A DNA stretch of 64,000 bases from Pseudomonas svalbardensis (GTDB lineage: Bacteria; Pseudomonadota; Gammaproteobacteria; Pseudomonadales; Pseudomonadaceae), in NCBI RefSeq assembly GCF_030053115.1, contig NZ_CP125619.1:2109001-2173000 (forward strand), read 5' to 3'. The position numbers and the translations under genes were made by a program. A model generated the notes under the pieces. That model worked only from the letters and a program-made list of their open reading frames with translations. It had not been told where the DNA came from and did no database searches. Positions 37,264 to 47,309 of this stretch are shown one piece after another (the stretch's first letter is position 1; each line of letters opens with the position of its first letter).

Positions 37264-38412
37264 ATGCCTGCCTTTCAGGAATACTTCGACCCCAGCCACC
37301 AATTGGTTCGCGACAGCGTCAGACGTTTCGTCGAGCGCGAAATCTTGCCGGACATCGACCAGTGGGAAGAAGCCGAAAGCTTTCCCCGCGAGCTCTACCT
37401 CAAGGCCGGCGCGGCGGGGATTCTGGGGATCGGTTATCCCGAAGCCCTGGGCGGCAGCCACGAAGGTGATCTGTTCGCCAAGGTCGCCGCCAGCGAAGAG
37501 CTGATGCGCTGTGGCTCCGGCGGTGTGGTGGCGGGGCTCGGCTCGCTGGACATCGGCCTGCCGCCGATCCTCAAGTGGGCCAGGCCTGAAGTCCGCGATC
37601 GCGTTGTGCCGCAGGTGCTTGCCGGCGAGAAGATCAGCGCCCTGGCCGTTACCGAGCCCAGTGGTGGCTCCGACGTCGCCAATCTGCAAACCCGCGCCGT
37701 GCGTGACGGCGACTTCTACCGCGTCTGCGGCAGTAAAACCTTTATAACCAGCGGCGTCCGCGCGGATTTCTACACCGTCGCGGTGCGCACCGGTGCGCCG
37801 GGGTTCGGTGGCATCAGCCTGCTGTTGATCGAGAAGGGCACGCCTGGTTTTACCGTCGGCCGTCAGTTGAAGAAAATGGGCTGGTGGGCGTCGGACACCG
37901 CCGAGCTGTTCTTCGACGATTGCCGGGTGCCGGTAGGCAATCTGATTGGTGCCGAAAACATGGGCTTCGCCTGCATCATGGGCAACTTCCAGAGCGAACG
38001 CCTGGCGCTGGCGCTAATGGCCAACATGACCGCGCAACTGGCGCTGGAAGAAAGCCTGAAATGGGCTCACCAGCGTGAAGCATTCGGTAAGCCCATCGGC
38101 AAGTTTCAGGTGCTCAAGCATCGCCTTGCCGAAATGGCCACGGCGCTGGAGGTGTCACGGGAATTCACCTACCGCCAGGCGGCGAAAATGGCGGCGGGGC
38201 AGAGTGTGATCAAGGAGATTTCCATGGCCAAGAATTTTGCGACTGACACGGCTGACCGGATTACTACGGATGCGGTGCAGATTTTGGGTGGCCTCGGTTA
38301 TATGCGCGAGAGCCTGGTGGAGCGGCTGTACCGCGATAACCGGATTTTGTCGATCGGTGGGGGGACGCGGGAAGTGATGAACGAGATCATCAGCAAGCAG
38401 ATGGGGCTCTAA
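37264..38412 (+). CDS. acyl-CoA dehydrogenase
   Basis: This FAD enzyme introduces a trans-2 double bond into an acyl-CoA. The 382-residue protein has the three family domains and signatures ALAVTEPSGGSDVANLQTRAV (FAD binding), GNFQSERLALALMANMTAQLALEESLKWAHQREAFGKPIGKFQVLKHRLAEMA and QILGGLGYMRESLVERLYRDNRILSIGGGTREVMNEIISKQMGL, with the usual catalytic loop near the C-terminus. The ATG at 37264 is chosen because the frame upstream of it covers a REP. An orthologue sits after recR in P. aeruginosa. Chain-length specificity cannot be told. Confidence 0.9.
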   Translation: MPAFQEYFDPSHQLVRDSVRRFVEREILPDIDQWEEAESFPRELYLKAGAAGILGIGYPEALGGSHEGDLFAKVAASEELMRCGSGGVVAGLGSLDIGLPPILKWARPEVRDRVVPQVLAGEKISALAVTEPSGGSDVANLQTRAVRDGDFYRVCGSKTFITSGVRADFYTVAVRTGAPGFGGISLLLIEKGTPGFTVGRQLKKMGWWASDTAELFFDDCRVPVGNLIGAENMGFACIMGNFQSERLALALMANMTAQLALEESLKWAHQREAFGKPIGKFQVLKHRLAEMATALEVSREFTYRQAAKMAAGQSVIKEISMAKNFATDTADRITTDAVQILGGLGYMRESLVERLYRDNRILSIGGGTREVMNEIISKQMGL

Positions 38413-38434
38413 TCTGCGGTGTGGCGGCTGACGC

Positions 38435-38550
38435 CATCGTCGGAACGCCGCCCGGAGCAGGCTCGCTCCCACAGGGGATTTTCTGTGTACCCAAGTTTTG
38501 TGCACGACAGAGATTAACTGTGGGAGCGAGCCTGCTCGCGATAGCGTCGG
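38435..38550. repeat. REP pair
   Basis: Inverted REP copies lie between the convergent acyl-CoA dehydrogenase and apt genes. The left copy carries a CGCCGCCCGGAGCAGGCTCGCTCCCACA variant. Confidence 0.85.
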
Positions 38551-38563
38551 TGCAGACGCCGCG

Positions 38564-39112
38564 TTACTTATCAGACAACGCAAACTGCGTCAGGCAAAAC
38601 GTCGGAATCCCCATATCTTCCAGACGCTGCGATCCGCCCAGCTCTGGCAAATCAATGATCGCCGCCGCTTCATGAACCCGGGCACCCATGCGTCGAACCA
38701 GGTTCGCCGCCGCAATCAGCGTCCCGCCCGTGGCGATCAGGTCATCGAACATCACCACCGAATCGCCCTCGCACAGGCTGTCGGCGTGGACTTCGAGGAA
38801 GGCTTCGCCGTATTCGGTCGCATAACCCTCGGCCAGCACGTCGGCCGGCAGTTTGCCTTGCTTGCGGAACAGCACCAGCGGCTTGTTCAGCTGATAGGCC
38901 AGGACCGAACCGATCAGAAAGCCGCGAGCGTCCATCGCACCGATGTGGGTGAAGTCAGCCTCGACATAACGGTGGGCGAAGCTGTCCATCACCAGGCGCA
39001 GGGCCTTGGGCGACTGGAACAGCGGGGTAATGTCGCGAAAGATCACGCCCGGCTTGGGAAAGTCGATCACAGGGCGGATGAGGGATTTGATGTCGAAGGA
39101 GTCGAAGACCAT
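38564..39112 (-). CDS. apt: adenine phosphoribosyltransferase
   Basis: Apt salvages adenine to AMP using PRPP. The 182-residue protein has [16 protein letters not shown] at the N-terminus, [32 protein letters not shown] in the middle, and the PRPP-binding loop [14 protein letters not shown] near 125-138. It lies downstream of anr in the same direction, as in other pseudomonads. Confidence 0.96.
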   Translation of the reverse strand: MVFDSFDIKSLIRPVIDFPKPGVIFRDITPLFQSPKALRLVMDSFAHRYVEADFTHIGAMDARGFLIGSVLAYQLNKPLVLFRKQGKLPADVLAEGYATEYGEAFLEVHADSLCEGDSVVMFDDLIATGGTLIAAANLVRRMGARVHEAAAIIDLPELGGSQRLEDMGIPTFCLTQFALSDK

Positions 39113-39191
39113 CGTCGAAGTGTCCTGGCAGGCTGCAAACGACGCAGTATAACGGCGGCTGAACCGTTTCGCTCAGCCGCCATCGCCGAAA

Positions 39192-39926
39192 TCAGCCGTC
39201 TAGCGAGCCGCCGGCCAGGGCGCAGAGCTGGATCGGGTCGAGGATATGGATTTCCTTGCCTTCGGCGGCGATCAGTTCGTTTTGCTGGAAGCGCGTGAAC
39301 ACCCGGGACACGGTTTCCACCGCCAGGCCCAGGTAATTGCCGATTTCGTTGCGCGACATGCTCAGTCGGAACTGGTTGGCCGAGAACCCCCGGGCGCGGA
39401 AACGGGCCGACAGGTTGACCAGGAACGTGGCGATCCGCTCGTCGGCGGTTTTCTTCGACAGCAGCAACATCATTTGCTGATCGTCGCGAATCTCGCGACT
39501 CATCACGCGCATCAACTGACGGCGCAGTTGCGGCAGTTGCAGCGCCAGTTCGTCGAGGCGTTCGAAAGGGATTTCACACACCGATGTGGTTTCCATGGCT
39601 TGCGCCGAGACCGGGTGTTTTTCGGTGTCCATGCCCGACAGGCCGACCAGTTCGCTCGGCAGGTGGAAACCGGTGAGTTGTTCTTCGCCGCCATCGCTCA
39701 GGCTGAAGGTCTTCAGGGCGCCAGAGCGTACTGCATAAACGGAATCGAAGGTGTCGCCCTGGCGGAACAGGAATTCGCCCTTTTTCAGCGGGCGGCCACG
39801 TTTAACGATTTCGTCCAGCGCATCCATGTCTTCCAGATTCAAAGAAAGTGGCAAGCAGAGGGGGGCCAGGCTGCAATCCTTGCAATGGGCCTGACTATGA
39901 GCGCGCAGCTTTACTGGCTCGGACAT
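39192..39926 (-). CDS. anr: oxygen-sensing FNR-type regulator Anr
   Basis: Anr holds an oxygen-labile [4Fe-4S] cluster and activates genes for low-oxygen life. The ATG at 39926 gives 244 residues. Cluster cysteines are C15, C18 and C24 ([12 protein letters not shown]) and C117 (SVCEIP), the FNR pattern. A cyclic-nucleotide-like domain (about 35-150) precedes a winged helix with [26 protein letters not shown], whose glutamate and arginine contact TTGAT sites. Such sites occur upstream of hemN, ccoG and both ccoN genes in this window, so its regulon is partly local. Confidence 0.96.
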   Translation of the reverse strand: MSEPVKLRAHSQAHCKDCSLAPLCLPLSLNLEDMDALDEIVKRGRPLKKGEFLFRQGDTFDSVYAVRSGALKTFSLSDGGEEQLTGFHLPSELVGLSGMDTEKHPVSAQAMETTSVCEIPFERLDELALQLPQLRRQLMRVMSREIRDDQQMMLLLSKKTADERIATFLVNLSARFRARGFSANQFRLSMSRNEIGNYLGLAVETVSRVFTRFQQNELIAAEGKEIHILDPIQLCALAGGSLDG

Positions 39927-40055
39927 TTCTTCAATCCTTGTGGGAAAACACACATAAGCCGTAAGGGTAACCCACGGAAGGACATTCAGGCACGCGGCGA
40001 TTTTGTCGCAGGGTCGTAAAGTCAGCGTTTCACAGACCGGCCAGTGAGGTGATGG

Positions 40056-41441
40056 CTAGATCACACGCGAAAACCGCTGGCGATTTTGCTTTTCCAGGTA
40101 TGCGTCGAACACCATGCACACCGAACGCACCAGCAATCGTCCGGCGGGCAGTACGGTGATCCGTTCGTTATCAAGTTCGATCAGGCCGTCTTCGCCCATT
40201 TCCTGCAACTGTGGCCAGAGTTCGCCGAAGTAACCCTGAAAGTCGATGTTGAAGGCCTGTTCGATCTCGGCGAATTCCAGGCTGAAATTACAGATCAGTT
40301 GTTGGATGACCGCACGTCGCAGGCGGTCATCGGCGTTGCACAGCAGACCACGGCTGGTGGCCAGCTGCGCGCTGGCCAGCGTGTTCTGGTACTGATTGAG
40401 GTCGCTGCTGTTCTGGCAATATAAGTCGCCGATCTGGCTGATGGCCGACACGCCCAGGCCAATCAGGTCGCAATGACCGTGGGTGGTGTAGCCCTGGAAG
40501 TTGCGTTGCAGGGTCGATTCTTCCTGAGCAATCGCCAGTTCATCGTCGGGCAGCGCGAAGTGGTCCATGCCGATGTAGCGGTAACCGGCCTGGGTCAGCT
40601 GTTCGATGGTGCCCTGGAGCATTTCCAGTTTTTGCGCCGGTGTCGGTAGCTCGTCGCTGTTGATTCGCCGTTGCGGCATGAAGCGTTCCGGCAGGTGCGC
40701 GTAGTTGAACACCGAGAGGCGGTCCGGTTGCAGGTTGATCACTTCATCGACGGTACGGGCGAAATTCTCGGGTGTCTGCCTCGGCAAGCCGTAGATCAGG
40801 TCAATGTTGATCGAGCGAAACTGCAGCGTGCGGGCAGCGTCGATCACCGCGCGGGTGTCTTCCAGGCTTTGCAGGCGATTGACTGCCCGTTGCACTGCCG
40901 GATCGAGGTCTTGCAGGCCGATACTGACCCGATTGAAGCCTAGTTCACGGAGCAGGCCCATGGTCGACCAGTCGGCTTCGCGAGGGTCGATTTCGATGCC
41001 GTAGTCGCCGGAATTGTCGTCCAGCAAGTTGAAGCTTTTGCGCAACTGGGCCATCAACTGGCGCAGTTCATCGTGACTGAGAAAGGTCGGGGTGCCGCCG
41101 CCGAAATGCAGTTGCTCGACTTTTTGCGCGGGGTCGAGGTGGCAGGCAATCAGCTGGATTTCCTGCTCAAGTCGCTGCAAATAGGGCTGGGCCCGGCCGC
41201 GGTCCTTGGTGATGACTTTATTGCAGGCGCAGTAGTAGCAAATGTTCGCGCAGAACGGCACGTGCACATACAGCGATAACGGTCGCAGGGCTTTACGGCT
41301 GTCGCGCAGGGCGTGGAACAGGTCAAACGTGCCGACCTGACCGTCGAATTGCACCGCGGTCGGGTAGGAGGTGTAGCGCGGTCCCGCCAGGTCGTAACGG
41401 CGGATCAGATCGGTGTCCCAACGAATGGCGTCGAGCATCAT
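40056..41441 (-). CDS. hemN: oxygen-independent coproporphyrinogen III oxidase
   Basis: HemN is a radical SAM enzyme that makes protoporphyrinogen IX without oxygen. The 461-residue protein carries the cluster motif CANICYYCAC (C64, C68, C71 with C73), the family GGGTPTFLS, and IEIDPREADW. Length agrees with HemN proper. A perfect ANR box lies 65 bases upstream, so anaerobic induction by Anr is expected. Heme made this way supplies the cbb3 oxidases encoded nearby. Confidence 0.96.
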   Translation of the reverse strand: MMLDAIRWDTDLIRRYDLAGPRYTSYPTAVQFDGQVGTFDLFHALRDSRKALRPLSLYVHVPFCANICYYCACNKVITKDRGRAQPYLQRLEQEIQLIACHLDPAQKVEQLHFGGGTPTFLSHDELRQLMAQLRKSFNLLDDNSGDYGIEIDPREADWSTMGLLRELGFNRVSIGLQDLDPAVQRAVNRLQSLEDTRAVIDAARTLQFRSINIDLIYGLPRQTPENFARTVDEVINLQPDRLSVFNYAHLPERFMPQRRINSDELPTPAQKLEMLQGTIEQLTQAGYRYIGMDHFALPDDELAIAQEESTLQRNFQGYTTHGHCDLIGLGVSAISQIGDLYCQNSSDLNQYQNTLASAQLATSRGLLCNADDRLRRAVIQQLICNFSLEFAEIEQAFNIDFQGYFGELWPQLQEMGEDGLIELDNERITVLPAGRLLVRSVCMVFDAYLEKQNRQRFSRVI

Positions 41442-41505
41442 GCGGGCATTCCCCCGGATAGGCTGGCAGTGTCAGCGAGTCTAGGGGGCGTCGCGGTGGG
41501 GCATC

Positions 41506-41519
41506 TTGATTTGCATCAA
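41506..41519 (-). promoter_or_regulatory. ANR/FNR box of hemN
   Basis: TTGAT-TTGC-ATCAA is a perfect match to the FNR/ANR consensus. It is centred about 71 bases before the hemN ATG. Confidence 0.85.
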
Positions 41520-41541
41520 CGGTGTCATTGCCAAACATCAC

Positions 41542-41672
41542 CCTGTAGCAGCTGCCGAGCCTGCGAGGCTGCGTTCGGTGCGGGCCGCGTTCGGACGCAG
41601 CCGTCGTGAAATCAGACTGTGCGGTGCTCAGGTGAGTTTGGTACTCAGGGTTTACGACGGCTGCGCCGCCGA
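41542..41672. repeat. paired palindromic repeat (GCAGCTGCCGAGC type)
   Basis: CTGTAGCAGCTGCCGAGCCTGC at 41543 is like the left arm at 2007, with GGCTGCG segments inverted further on. The right arm is degenerate. It lies between hemN and the next gene. Confidence 0.65.
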
Positions 41673-41673
41673 T

Positions 41674-42357
41674 CTAATGCCCCATGAGCCAATGCTGATG
41701 TGGCCCCGGCAAGGTCCATATGCCGAACAGGATCACCAGTAATCCCCCCGTCATCCGCACGCTACGTTTGCGCAACAACGCCGTGACCCGCTCAGCCGCC
41801 AAGCCCGTGGCGAGCAATACCGGCCAGGTGCCCAACCCGAACGCGAGCATCAAGAGCGCACTGTCCAGCGCATTGCCCTGACTCGCCGACCACAGCAACG
41901 TGCTGTAAACCAACCCGCACGGCAGCCAGCCCCAAAGCGCGCCCAGCAGCAACGCACGGGGTACGCTCGACACCGGCAGCAGTTTATTGGCAACCGGCTG
42001 GATATGCCGCCACAGGCCGCGGCCGAGGCTTTCGATGCGGGTCAGGCCGCTCCACCAACCGGCGAGGTACAGGCCCATGGCGACCAACAGCAATCCGGCG
42101 ATGATGCGCATGAACATCGCTGCCGGGCTGTTGGCCACCGCCCAACCGGCCAGGCCGATCAGCAGGCCGGCCGTTGCATAGCTGAGAATTCGCCCCAGGT
42201 TGTAGGCCAGCAGCAGTCGAAAGCGTCGGCTGCGTTGTTCCTTGGGAATCGCCAGGGTCAACGCGCCCATCAAGCCGCCGCACATGCCCAGGCAATGCCC
42301 GCCACCGAGCAGACCGAGAATCACCGCAGACACCAGCAGCGGCGCCAACTCAAGCAT
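41674..42357 (-). CDS. DsbD/TauE-like membrane protein of the cco cluster
   Basis: The 227-residue inner-membrane protein starts MLELAPLLVSAVILGLLGGGHCLGMCGGLMGAL. It has about six helices, with GHCLGMCGGLMGAL in the first and GALWGWLPCGLVYS in the fourth, features of the DsbD_2/SafE-like family. Such genes commonly follow ccoS and are thought to help copper handling or cofactor delivery for cbb3 oxidase; the exact role is inference. It overlaps ccoS by eight bases, so it is the end of a ccoG-ccoH-ccoI-ccoS operon. Confidence 0.82.
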   Translation of the reverse strand: MLELAPLLVSAVILGLLGGGHCLGMCGGLMGALTLAIPKEQRSRRFRLLLAYNLGRILSYATAGLLIGLAGWAVANSPAAMFMRIIAGLLLVAMGLYLAGWWSGLTRIESLGRGLWRHIQPVANKLLPVSSVPRALLLGALWGWLPCGLVYSTLLWSASQGNALDSALLMLAFGLGTWPVLLATGLAAERVTALLRKRSVRMTGGLLVILFGIWTLPGPHQHWLMGH

Positions 42358-42568
42358 GGGGTGGCGCCTTGTCGTCCGGTTTGGCCGGATGGCCGCTGGC
42401 TTCGTCGACCGCAGCCTTGTGGTTCGGGTCCTGGTCGTCAAACAGAATGCTGTGGGCCGGACCGTCGAGGTCGTCGTACTGACCGCTGTCGACTGCCCAG
42501 AAGAAGATGTAAATAGCGATGGCCACGATCAGCAGCGCGGCCGGGATCATCACGTAGAGAGCTGGCAT
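42350..42568 (-). CDS. ccoS: cbb3 oxidase maturation protein CcoS
   Basis: The 72-residue protein has one N-terminal membrane helix (LYVMIPAALLIVAIAIYIFFWAV) followed by the characteristic DSGQYDDLDGPAHSILFDDQD. CcoS is needed for assembly of heme into CcoN. It lies 22 bases after ccoI and overlaps the next gene. Confidence 0.95.
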   Translation of the reverse strand: MPALYVMIPAALLIVAIAIYIFFWAVDSGQYDDLDGPAHSILFDDQDPNHKAAVDEASGHPAKPDDKAPPHA

Positions 42569-42590
42569 CTGGACTCCATGCCCGCGCGGC

Positions 42591-45041
42591 TCAGGCCGGC
42601 AGCGGACGGGTTTCTGGCGTGGCGCTGACCGCAGGCGTTTTTGGCATGCGAGTCAGGCGCAGAGCGTTCAGCACCACGGTCAACGAACTGATGGACATGC
42701 CGACCGCGGCCCATACCGGAGTGATCCAGCCGAGGGCGGCGAACGGCAACATGAGGCCATTGTACAGCCCGGCCCACAGCAGGTTCTCGATGATTACCCG
42801 GCGGGTGCGTCGAGCCAGGCTAAAGGCTTGGACCAATGCATCGAGGCGGTTCGACAGCAGTACCGCGTCGGCACTGGTTTTCGCCAGGTCGGTGGCCGAA
42901 CCCATGGCCACGCTGATGTCGGCGGCGGCCAGCACTGGCACGTCGTTGACCCCGTCACCGAGCATCAACACCTTGCGGCCTTCCTTGTGCAGCTGTTGCA
43001 AGACCTGCAATTTATCGTCCGGACGCAAGCCGCCACGGGCTTCATCGATGCCCAGTTCCGCGGCGACACTGGCGACCATCGGCGAGCTGTCGCCGGACAG
43101 CAGCAGCGTGCGCCAGCCGCGAGCCTTGCAGGCCGCGAGCAGGGCAGGTGCATCGGCACGCAGGCGGTCGTCGAGAACAAACCATGCCAACGGCCCCCGG
43201 CTGTCGCCGAGCAACAGCCATTGGCCGGCTTCATCCGGCATCGATGGCACGGCAGCGCCACTGAGTTCACAGACAAATCCCGGTTGGCCGATGCGCAAGC
43301 GTTGCTCACCGACCAAGCCTTCGAGGCCTAGCCCGGGCGTGCTGTGGACTTCTTCGGCGGCCAGCGGAGCCCGGCCAAACGCTCGGGCAATCGGGTGTTC
43401 GGAGCGGTTTTCCAGTGCAGCGGCGAGGCTCAGGCATTGATCGCTGTTGAGCGCGCCGAGTGGGCGGATCGAACGCAACGCCAGTCGCCCTTCGGTGAGC
43501 GTGCCGGTCTTGTCGAAAATCACCGTGTCGATCTGGTTCAGACCTTCCAGCACATGACCGCGTGTCAGCAGCAAGCCCAGTTTGTGCAGCGTGCCGGTGG
43601 CGGCAGTGAGTGCGGTCGGCGTGGCGAGGGACAGGGCGCACGGGCAGGTTGCAACGAGCATCGCCAAAACAATCCAGAAGGCCCGCGACGAATCCAGTTC
43701 CCACCAGATCAGGCCGATGACGGCAGCGGCAATCAGCGACAGCAGCAGGAACCACTGCGCGGCGCGGTCGGCAATTTCCGCCAGTCGCGGCTTCTCGGCC
43801 TGAGCACGGTCCAGCAGGCGGACGATGGCGGACAGTCGGGTGTCCTGGCCGAGGGCCAGGACTTCCACGGTCAACGCACCTTCGACGTTCAGGGTGCCAG
43901 CGGTGACGGCATCGCCCGGCGTGCGCGGTTGCGGCAGGTATTCGCCGGTGAGCAGGGATTCGTCGATGCTCGACTGGCCTTCGAGGATCTTGCCGTCAGC
44001 CGGGAGGATCGCGCCGGGATGCACCAGCACCTGATCACCCACACGCAGTTCGCTGAGCAGGATCCGCTCGCTCTGGCCGTCGGCACTCAGGCGCAGACAC
44101 GAGGCGGGCAATAGATTGACCAGTTGTGCTGTGGCGGCGGCGGTGCGTTCGCGGGCGCGACGTTCGAGATAACGGCCGGCCAGCAGGAACAGCGCGAACA
44201 TGCCGACCGCATCGAAATACAGCTCACCGACGCCGGTGATCGAGGTCCAGATCCCGGCGATGTAGGCACTGCCAATCGCCAGCGACACCGAGACGTCCAT
44301 GGTCAGGTGGCGGGTGCGCAAGTCGCGCATCGCGCCTTTGAAGAATGGCGCGCAGCTGTAGAACACGATCGGGGTGGTGAGAAATAGCGCGACCCAACGC
44401 AGGATGGTGTGCAGCTCGGGGCTGAGGTCGATGTTGAATTCCGGCCAGGTGGCCATGGTCGCCATCATCGCCTGGAACCACAGCAGCCCGGCCACGCCGA
44501 GTTGACGCAGGGCCAGGCGGTTTTCGCTGGCCAGTTGTTCACTGGCGCGATCGGCCTGGTAGGGGTGCGCGGCGTAACCGATGTGGCGCAATTCGCTGAG
44601 TATCTGGCTCAGAGGCAGTTGCGCATCGGCCCAGCGCACGTGCAGGCGATGGTTGGACAGGTTCAGGCGCGCTTCGGCCACCGCCGGCAAGCCACGCAGG
44701 TGTTTCTCGATCAGCCAGCCGCAGGCGGCGCAACTGATGCCTTCCATCAACAGGGTGGTTTCGGCGAGTTCACCTTCGTGGCGGACGAAGGGCGCTTGCA
44801 CGTCGGCGCGGTCGTACAGCGCCAGCTCATCCACCAACTGCACCGGCAAGGCTTCGGGGTTGGCCGATGACTCGCTGCGATGCTGGTAATAGGTTTCCAG
44901 TCCGCCGGCCACAATGGCTTCGGCCACAGCCTGACAACCCGGGCAGCAGAACTCGCGGGTTTCACCGAGGACGGCAGCGGTGAAGCGGCTGCCGGCCGGG
45001 ACGGGCAGGGCGCAGTGGTAACAGGGGAGCGGAGTGGTCAT
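42591..45041 (-). CDS. ccoI: copper-exporting P1B ATPase for cbb3 oxidase
   Basis: CcoI (FixI) moves copper across the inner membrane for the CuB site of cbb3 oxidase. The 816-residue protein has an N-terminal metal-binding region (CYHCALPVP, then CCPGCQA), an HMA motif GISCAACGWLIEKHL, eight membrane helices, the channel motif CPCALSLATPTAL, the phosphorylation site DKTGTLTEG, and the hinge GDGVNDVPVLAAADISVAMG. It belongs to the ccoGHIS cluster. Confidence 0.95.
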   Translation of the reverse strand: MTTPLPCYHCALPVPAGSRFTAAVLGETREFCCPGCQAVAEAIVAGGLETYYQHRSESSANPEALPVQLVDELALYDRADVQAPFVRHEGELAETTLLMEGISCAACGWLIEKHLRGLPAVAEARLNLSNHRLHVRWADAQLPLSQILSELRHIGYAAHPYQADRASEQLASENRLALRQLGVAGLLWFQAMMATMATWPEFNIDLSPELHTILRWVALFLTTPIVFYSCAPFFKGAMRDLRTRHLTMDVSVSLAIGSAYIAGIWTSITGVGELYFDAVGMFALFLLAGRYLERRARERTAAATAQLVNLLPASCLRLSADGQSERILLSELRVGDQVLVHPGAILPADGKILEGQSSIDESLLTGEYLPQPRTPGDAVTAGTLNVEGALTVEVLALGQDTRLSAIVRLLDRAQAEKPRLAEIADRAAQWFLLLSLIAAAVIGLIWWELDSSRAFWIVLAMLVATCPCALSLATPTALTAATGTLHKLGLLLTRGHVLEGLNQIDTVIFDKTGTLTEGRLALRSIRPLGALNSDQCLSLAAALENRSEHPIARAFGRAPLAAEEVHSTPGLGLEGLVGEQRLRIGQPGFVCELSGAAVPSMPDEAGQWLLLGDSRGPLAWFVLDDRLRADAPALLAACKARGWRTLLLSGDSSPMVASVAAELGIDEARGGLRPDDKLQVLQQLHKEGRKVLMLGDGVNDVPVLAAADISVAMGSATDLAKTSADAVLLSNRLDALVQAFSLARRTRRVIIENLLWAGLYNGLMLPFAALGWITPVWAAVGMSISSLTVVLNALRLTRMPKTPAVSATPETRPLPA

Positions 45042-45082
45042 GAGGTGAAGTCTATATCGTCCGGAAGGGCCTCATCGTCGGA

Positions 45083-45164
45083 TCGCCGCCCGGAGCAAGC
45101 TCGCTCCCACATTGGATTTGTGGCGTTCACAAAACCCTGTGGGAGCGAGCTTGCTCGCGATGCG
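45083..45164. repeat. REP pair between ccoH and ccoI
   Basis: Inverted REP copies with a GAGCAAGCTCGCTCCCAC variant lie inside the ccoGHIS gene cluster, in the gap of about 140 bases between ccoH and ccoI. Confidence 0.85.
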
Positions 45165-45178
45165 CGAAGCGCAGGCTT

Positions 45179-45718
45179 TTACTTCTTCAGGTCTTCGGCG
45201 CCCTGCAGCGGTTCATCACCCAGCAGCAGATCCTTGTCATGGCTGACCTGTTCTTCTTCGAACATGCGCCAGGTCTTGTCGTCCTGTACGCCCAGCAGTT
45301 CTACAAAGCGGCGACCGTCGACCTTGTCGTTCAACTGGCCAATGTAGCGGCCCTGTTCGGTTTCGCTGCGCGCCAGGGTGATCTTGCGATCCTTCTCCGG
45401 CTGGGTCGGCGAGATCAGGTTCAGCTCCAGGGTTTTGGGTTGGCTGTTGCCGCTCAGGCGCAGGTCGACTTCACCGGTCACATCGTCCAGATGAACACTG
45501 GCGCGCAGCAGCAGGGTCTGCGCCAGCAGCTCACGGTCGAGGGAACGGTTGATGCCTTTGCCGGCCTCGTAATAGTTGTCGTTGACCAGGTTGTCCGGGT
45601 TTTTCACCGCGATCGTCACCATGGACAAGGTCAGGGTCACGGAACACGCCAGGATGGCGATGATGATCCACGGCCAAAGGTGCTTGTACCAGGGACTTGC
45701 GGCAGTTGCTGTGGGCAT
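45179..45718 (-). CDS. ccoH: cbb3 oxidase assembly protein CcoH
   Basis: This FixH-family protein, 179 residues from ATG 45718, has an N-terminal membrane anchor (WPWIIIAILACSVTLTLSMVTIAV) and a periplasmic domain with DNLVNDNYYEAGKGINRSLDRE, diagnostic of CcoH. It stabilises the oxidase complex. It starts 11 bases after the ccoG stop. Confidence 0.93.
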   Translation of the reverse strand: MPTATAASPWYKHLWPWIIIAILACSVTLTLSMVTIAVKNPDNLVNDNYYEAGKGINRSLDRELLAQTLLLRASVHLDDVTGEVDLRLSGNSQPKTLELNLISPTQPEKDRKITLARSETEQGRYIGQLNDKVDGRRFVELLGVQDDKTWRMFEEEQVSHDKDLLLGDEPLQGAEDLKK

Positions 45719-45729
45719 GATCACTTCTC

Positions 45730-47145
45730 TCAACGAACTTGTGGGCCGATGAACCGGCTCTTGGCTTCAATGTGGACGCTGTCGTCATCGGCATCTTTGA
45801 GGATGAATTTCACCTCGTTGGTGCTCGATGGCAGTTTCTCCGGTGCGCTGGACAGTTCGACCGGCTGGCTGAAAATCTCCCCGGCGGCGACCTTGATCTC
45901 GCGCTTGCCTTGCAGCTTGAGGTCCGGCAGGCCAACGGCTTCGAGCACGTAGGTGTGGTCGCGCTGATCCTTGTTCATGATCTTCAGGCTGTAGACGTTT
46001 TCGATCCGGCCTTCGGCGTCCTCGCGGTACAGTACGCGGTCCTTGCTGACGTCGAAACCGACCAGCGAACGCATGAAGAATGCGGTCATCAGCAAAGCGA
46101 TCATCGCCAGCAGGACCGTGGCATAGCCAATCAGGCGCGGGCGCAGTTTATTGGTTTTTTGCCCGGACAGGTTGTGCTCGGTGGTGTAGCTGATCAGGCC
46201 GCGAGGGTAATCCATCTTGTCCATGATGCTGTCGCAGGCATCGATGCAGGCCGCACAGCCGATGCATTCGACTTGCAGGCCGTCGCGGATGTCGATACCG
46301 GTCGGGCAGACCTGGACGCACATGGTGCAGTCGATGCAGTCGCCCAGCCCCATGGCCTTGTAGTCGACGCCTTTCTTGCGCGGGCCGCGGCTTTCACCAC
46401 GACGCGGGTCGTAGGAAACGATCAGGGTGTCTTTGTCGAACATCACGCTCTGGAAGCGCGCGTACGGGCACATGTAAATGCACACTTGCTCGCGCAACCA
46501 GCCGGCATTGCCGTAGGTGGCGAGGGTGAAGAAGCCGACCCAGAAATACGACCAGCCGTCGGCTTCGCCGGTGAAGAAGTCGATGGTCAGCTCGCGAATG
46601 GGCGAGAAGTAACCCACAAAGGTCATGCCGGTCACAAAGCCGATCAACAACCACATCGAGTGTTTGCTGAGTTTGCGCAGGAATTTGTTGGCGCTCATGG
46701 GCGCTTTGTCGAGCTTGATGCGCTGGTTGCGGTCGCCTTCGGTGACCTTCTCGCACCACATGAAAATCCAGGTCCAGACACTCTGTGGGCAGGTATAGCC
46801 GCACCAGACCCGCCCGGCGTACACGGTAATGAAGAACAGGCCGAAGGCACTGACGATCAGGATCCCCGAGAGCAGGATGAAGTCCTGAGGCCAGAAGGTT
46901 GCGCCAAAGATGAAGAATTTGCGTTCCGGCAGGTTCCACCAGACGGCCTGATGGCCACCCCAACTCAGCCAGACCGTACCGAAATACAGCAGAAACAACC
47001 CGGCACCGCCCATCATCCGCAGGTTGCGGAACAGGCCGGTGAAGGCGCGGGTGTAGATTTTTTCTCGAGAGGCGTAGAGGTCGACGCTGTTGTTCGCGTT
47101 CTTGGCAGGGGTGACGTCGTGTACCGGAATCTGGTTGCTCATCAT
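45730..47145 (-). CDS. ccoG: cbb3 oxidase accessory ferredoxin CcoG
   Basis: This membrane iron-sulfur protein of 471 residues (FixG/RdxA family) supports copper reduction for oxidase assembly. It has about five membrane helices, with WCGYTCPQSVWTWIF near residue 110, two [4Fe-4S] motifs (CIDCTMCVQVCPTGIDIR and CIGCAACIDACDSIMDKM) and a C-terminal Ig-like domain. An ANR-box-like site lies 165 bases upstream. It is the first gene of ccoG-H-I-S. Confidence 0.96.
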   Translation of the reverse strand: MMSNQIPVHDVTPAKNANNSVDLYASREKIYTRAFTGLFRNLRMMGGAGLFLLYFGTVWLSWGGHQAVWWNLPERKFFIFGATFWPQDFILLSGILIVSAFGLFFITVYAGRVWCGYTCPQSVWTWIFMWCEKVTEGDRNQRIKLDKAPMSANKFLRKLSKHSMWLLIGFVTGMTFVGYFSPIRELTIDFFTGEADGWSYFWVGFFTLATYGNAGWLREQVCIYMCPYARFQSVMFDKDTLIVSYDPRRGESRGPRKKGVDYKAMGLGDCIDCTMCVQVCPTGIDIRDGLQVECIGCAACIDACDSIMDKMDYPRGLISYTTEHNLSGQKTNKLRPRLIGYATVLLAMIALLMTAFFMRSLVGFDVSKDRVLYREDAEGRIENVYSLKIMNKDQRDHTYVLEAVGLPDLKLQGKREIKVAAGEIFSQPVELSSAPEKLPSSTNEVKFILKDADDDSVHIEAKSRFIGPQVR

Positions 47146-47309
47146 TGCATCCCACGGCAGTGGAAAAATGCCTCGGTCAGTACATGCCGACCGCGGTCAA
47201 AAAGAGGTGTTGCAGTGGCGCAATGATACGCCTGTCGCTCTAGGTCAAGGGTGCGACCTTTGGTCGCGTTGGGGAAAAATCGTGGATGGTGTAGCAAATG
47301 TAACAAGTC

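Noticed and set aside
45739..47226. Open frame of 495 codons opposite ccoG
   Set aside because: Antisense shadow of ccoG, which carries all expected cluster motifs.
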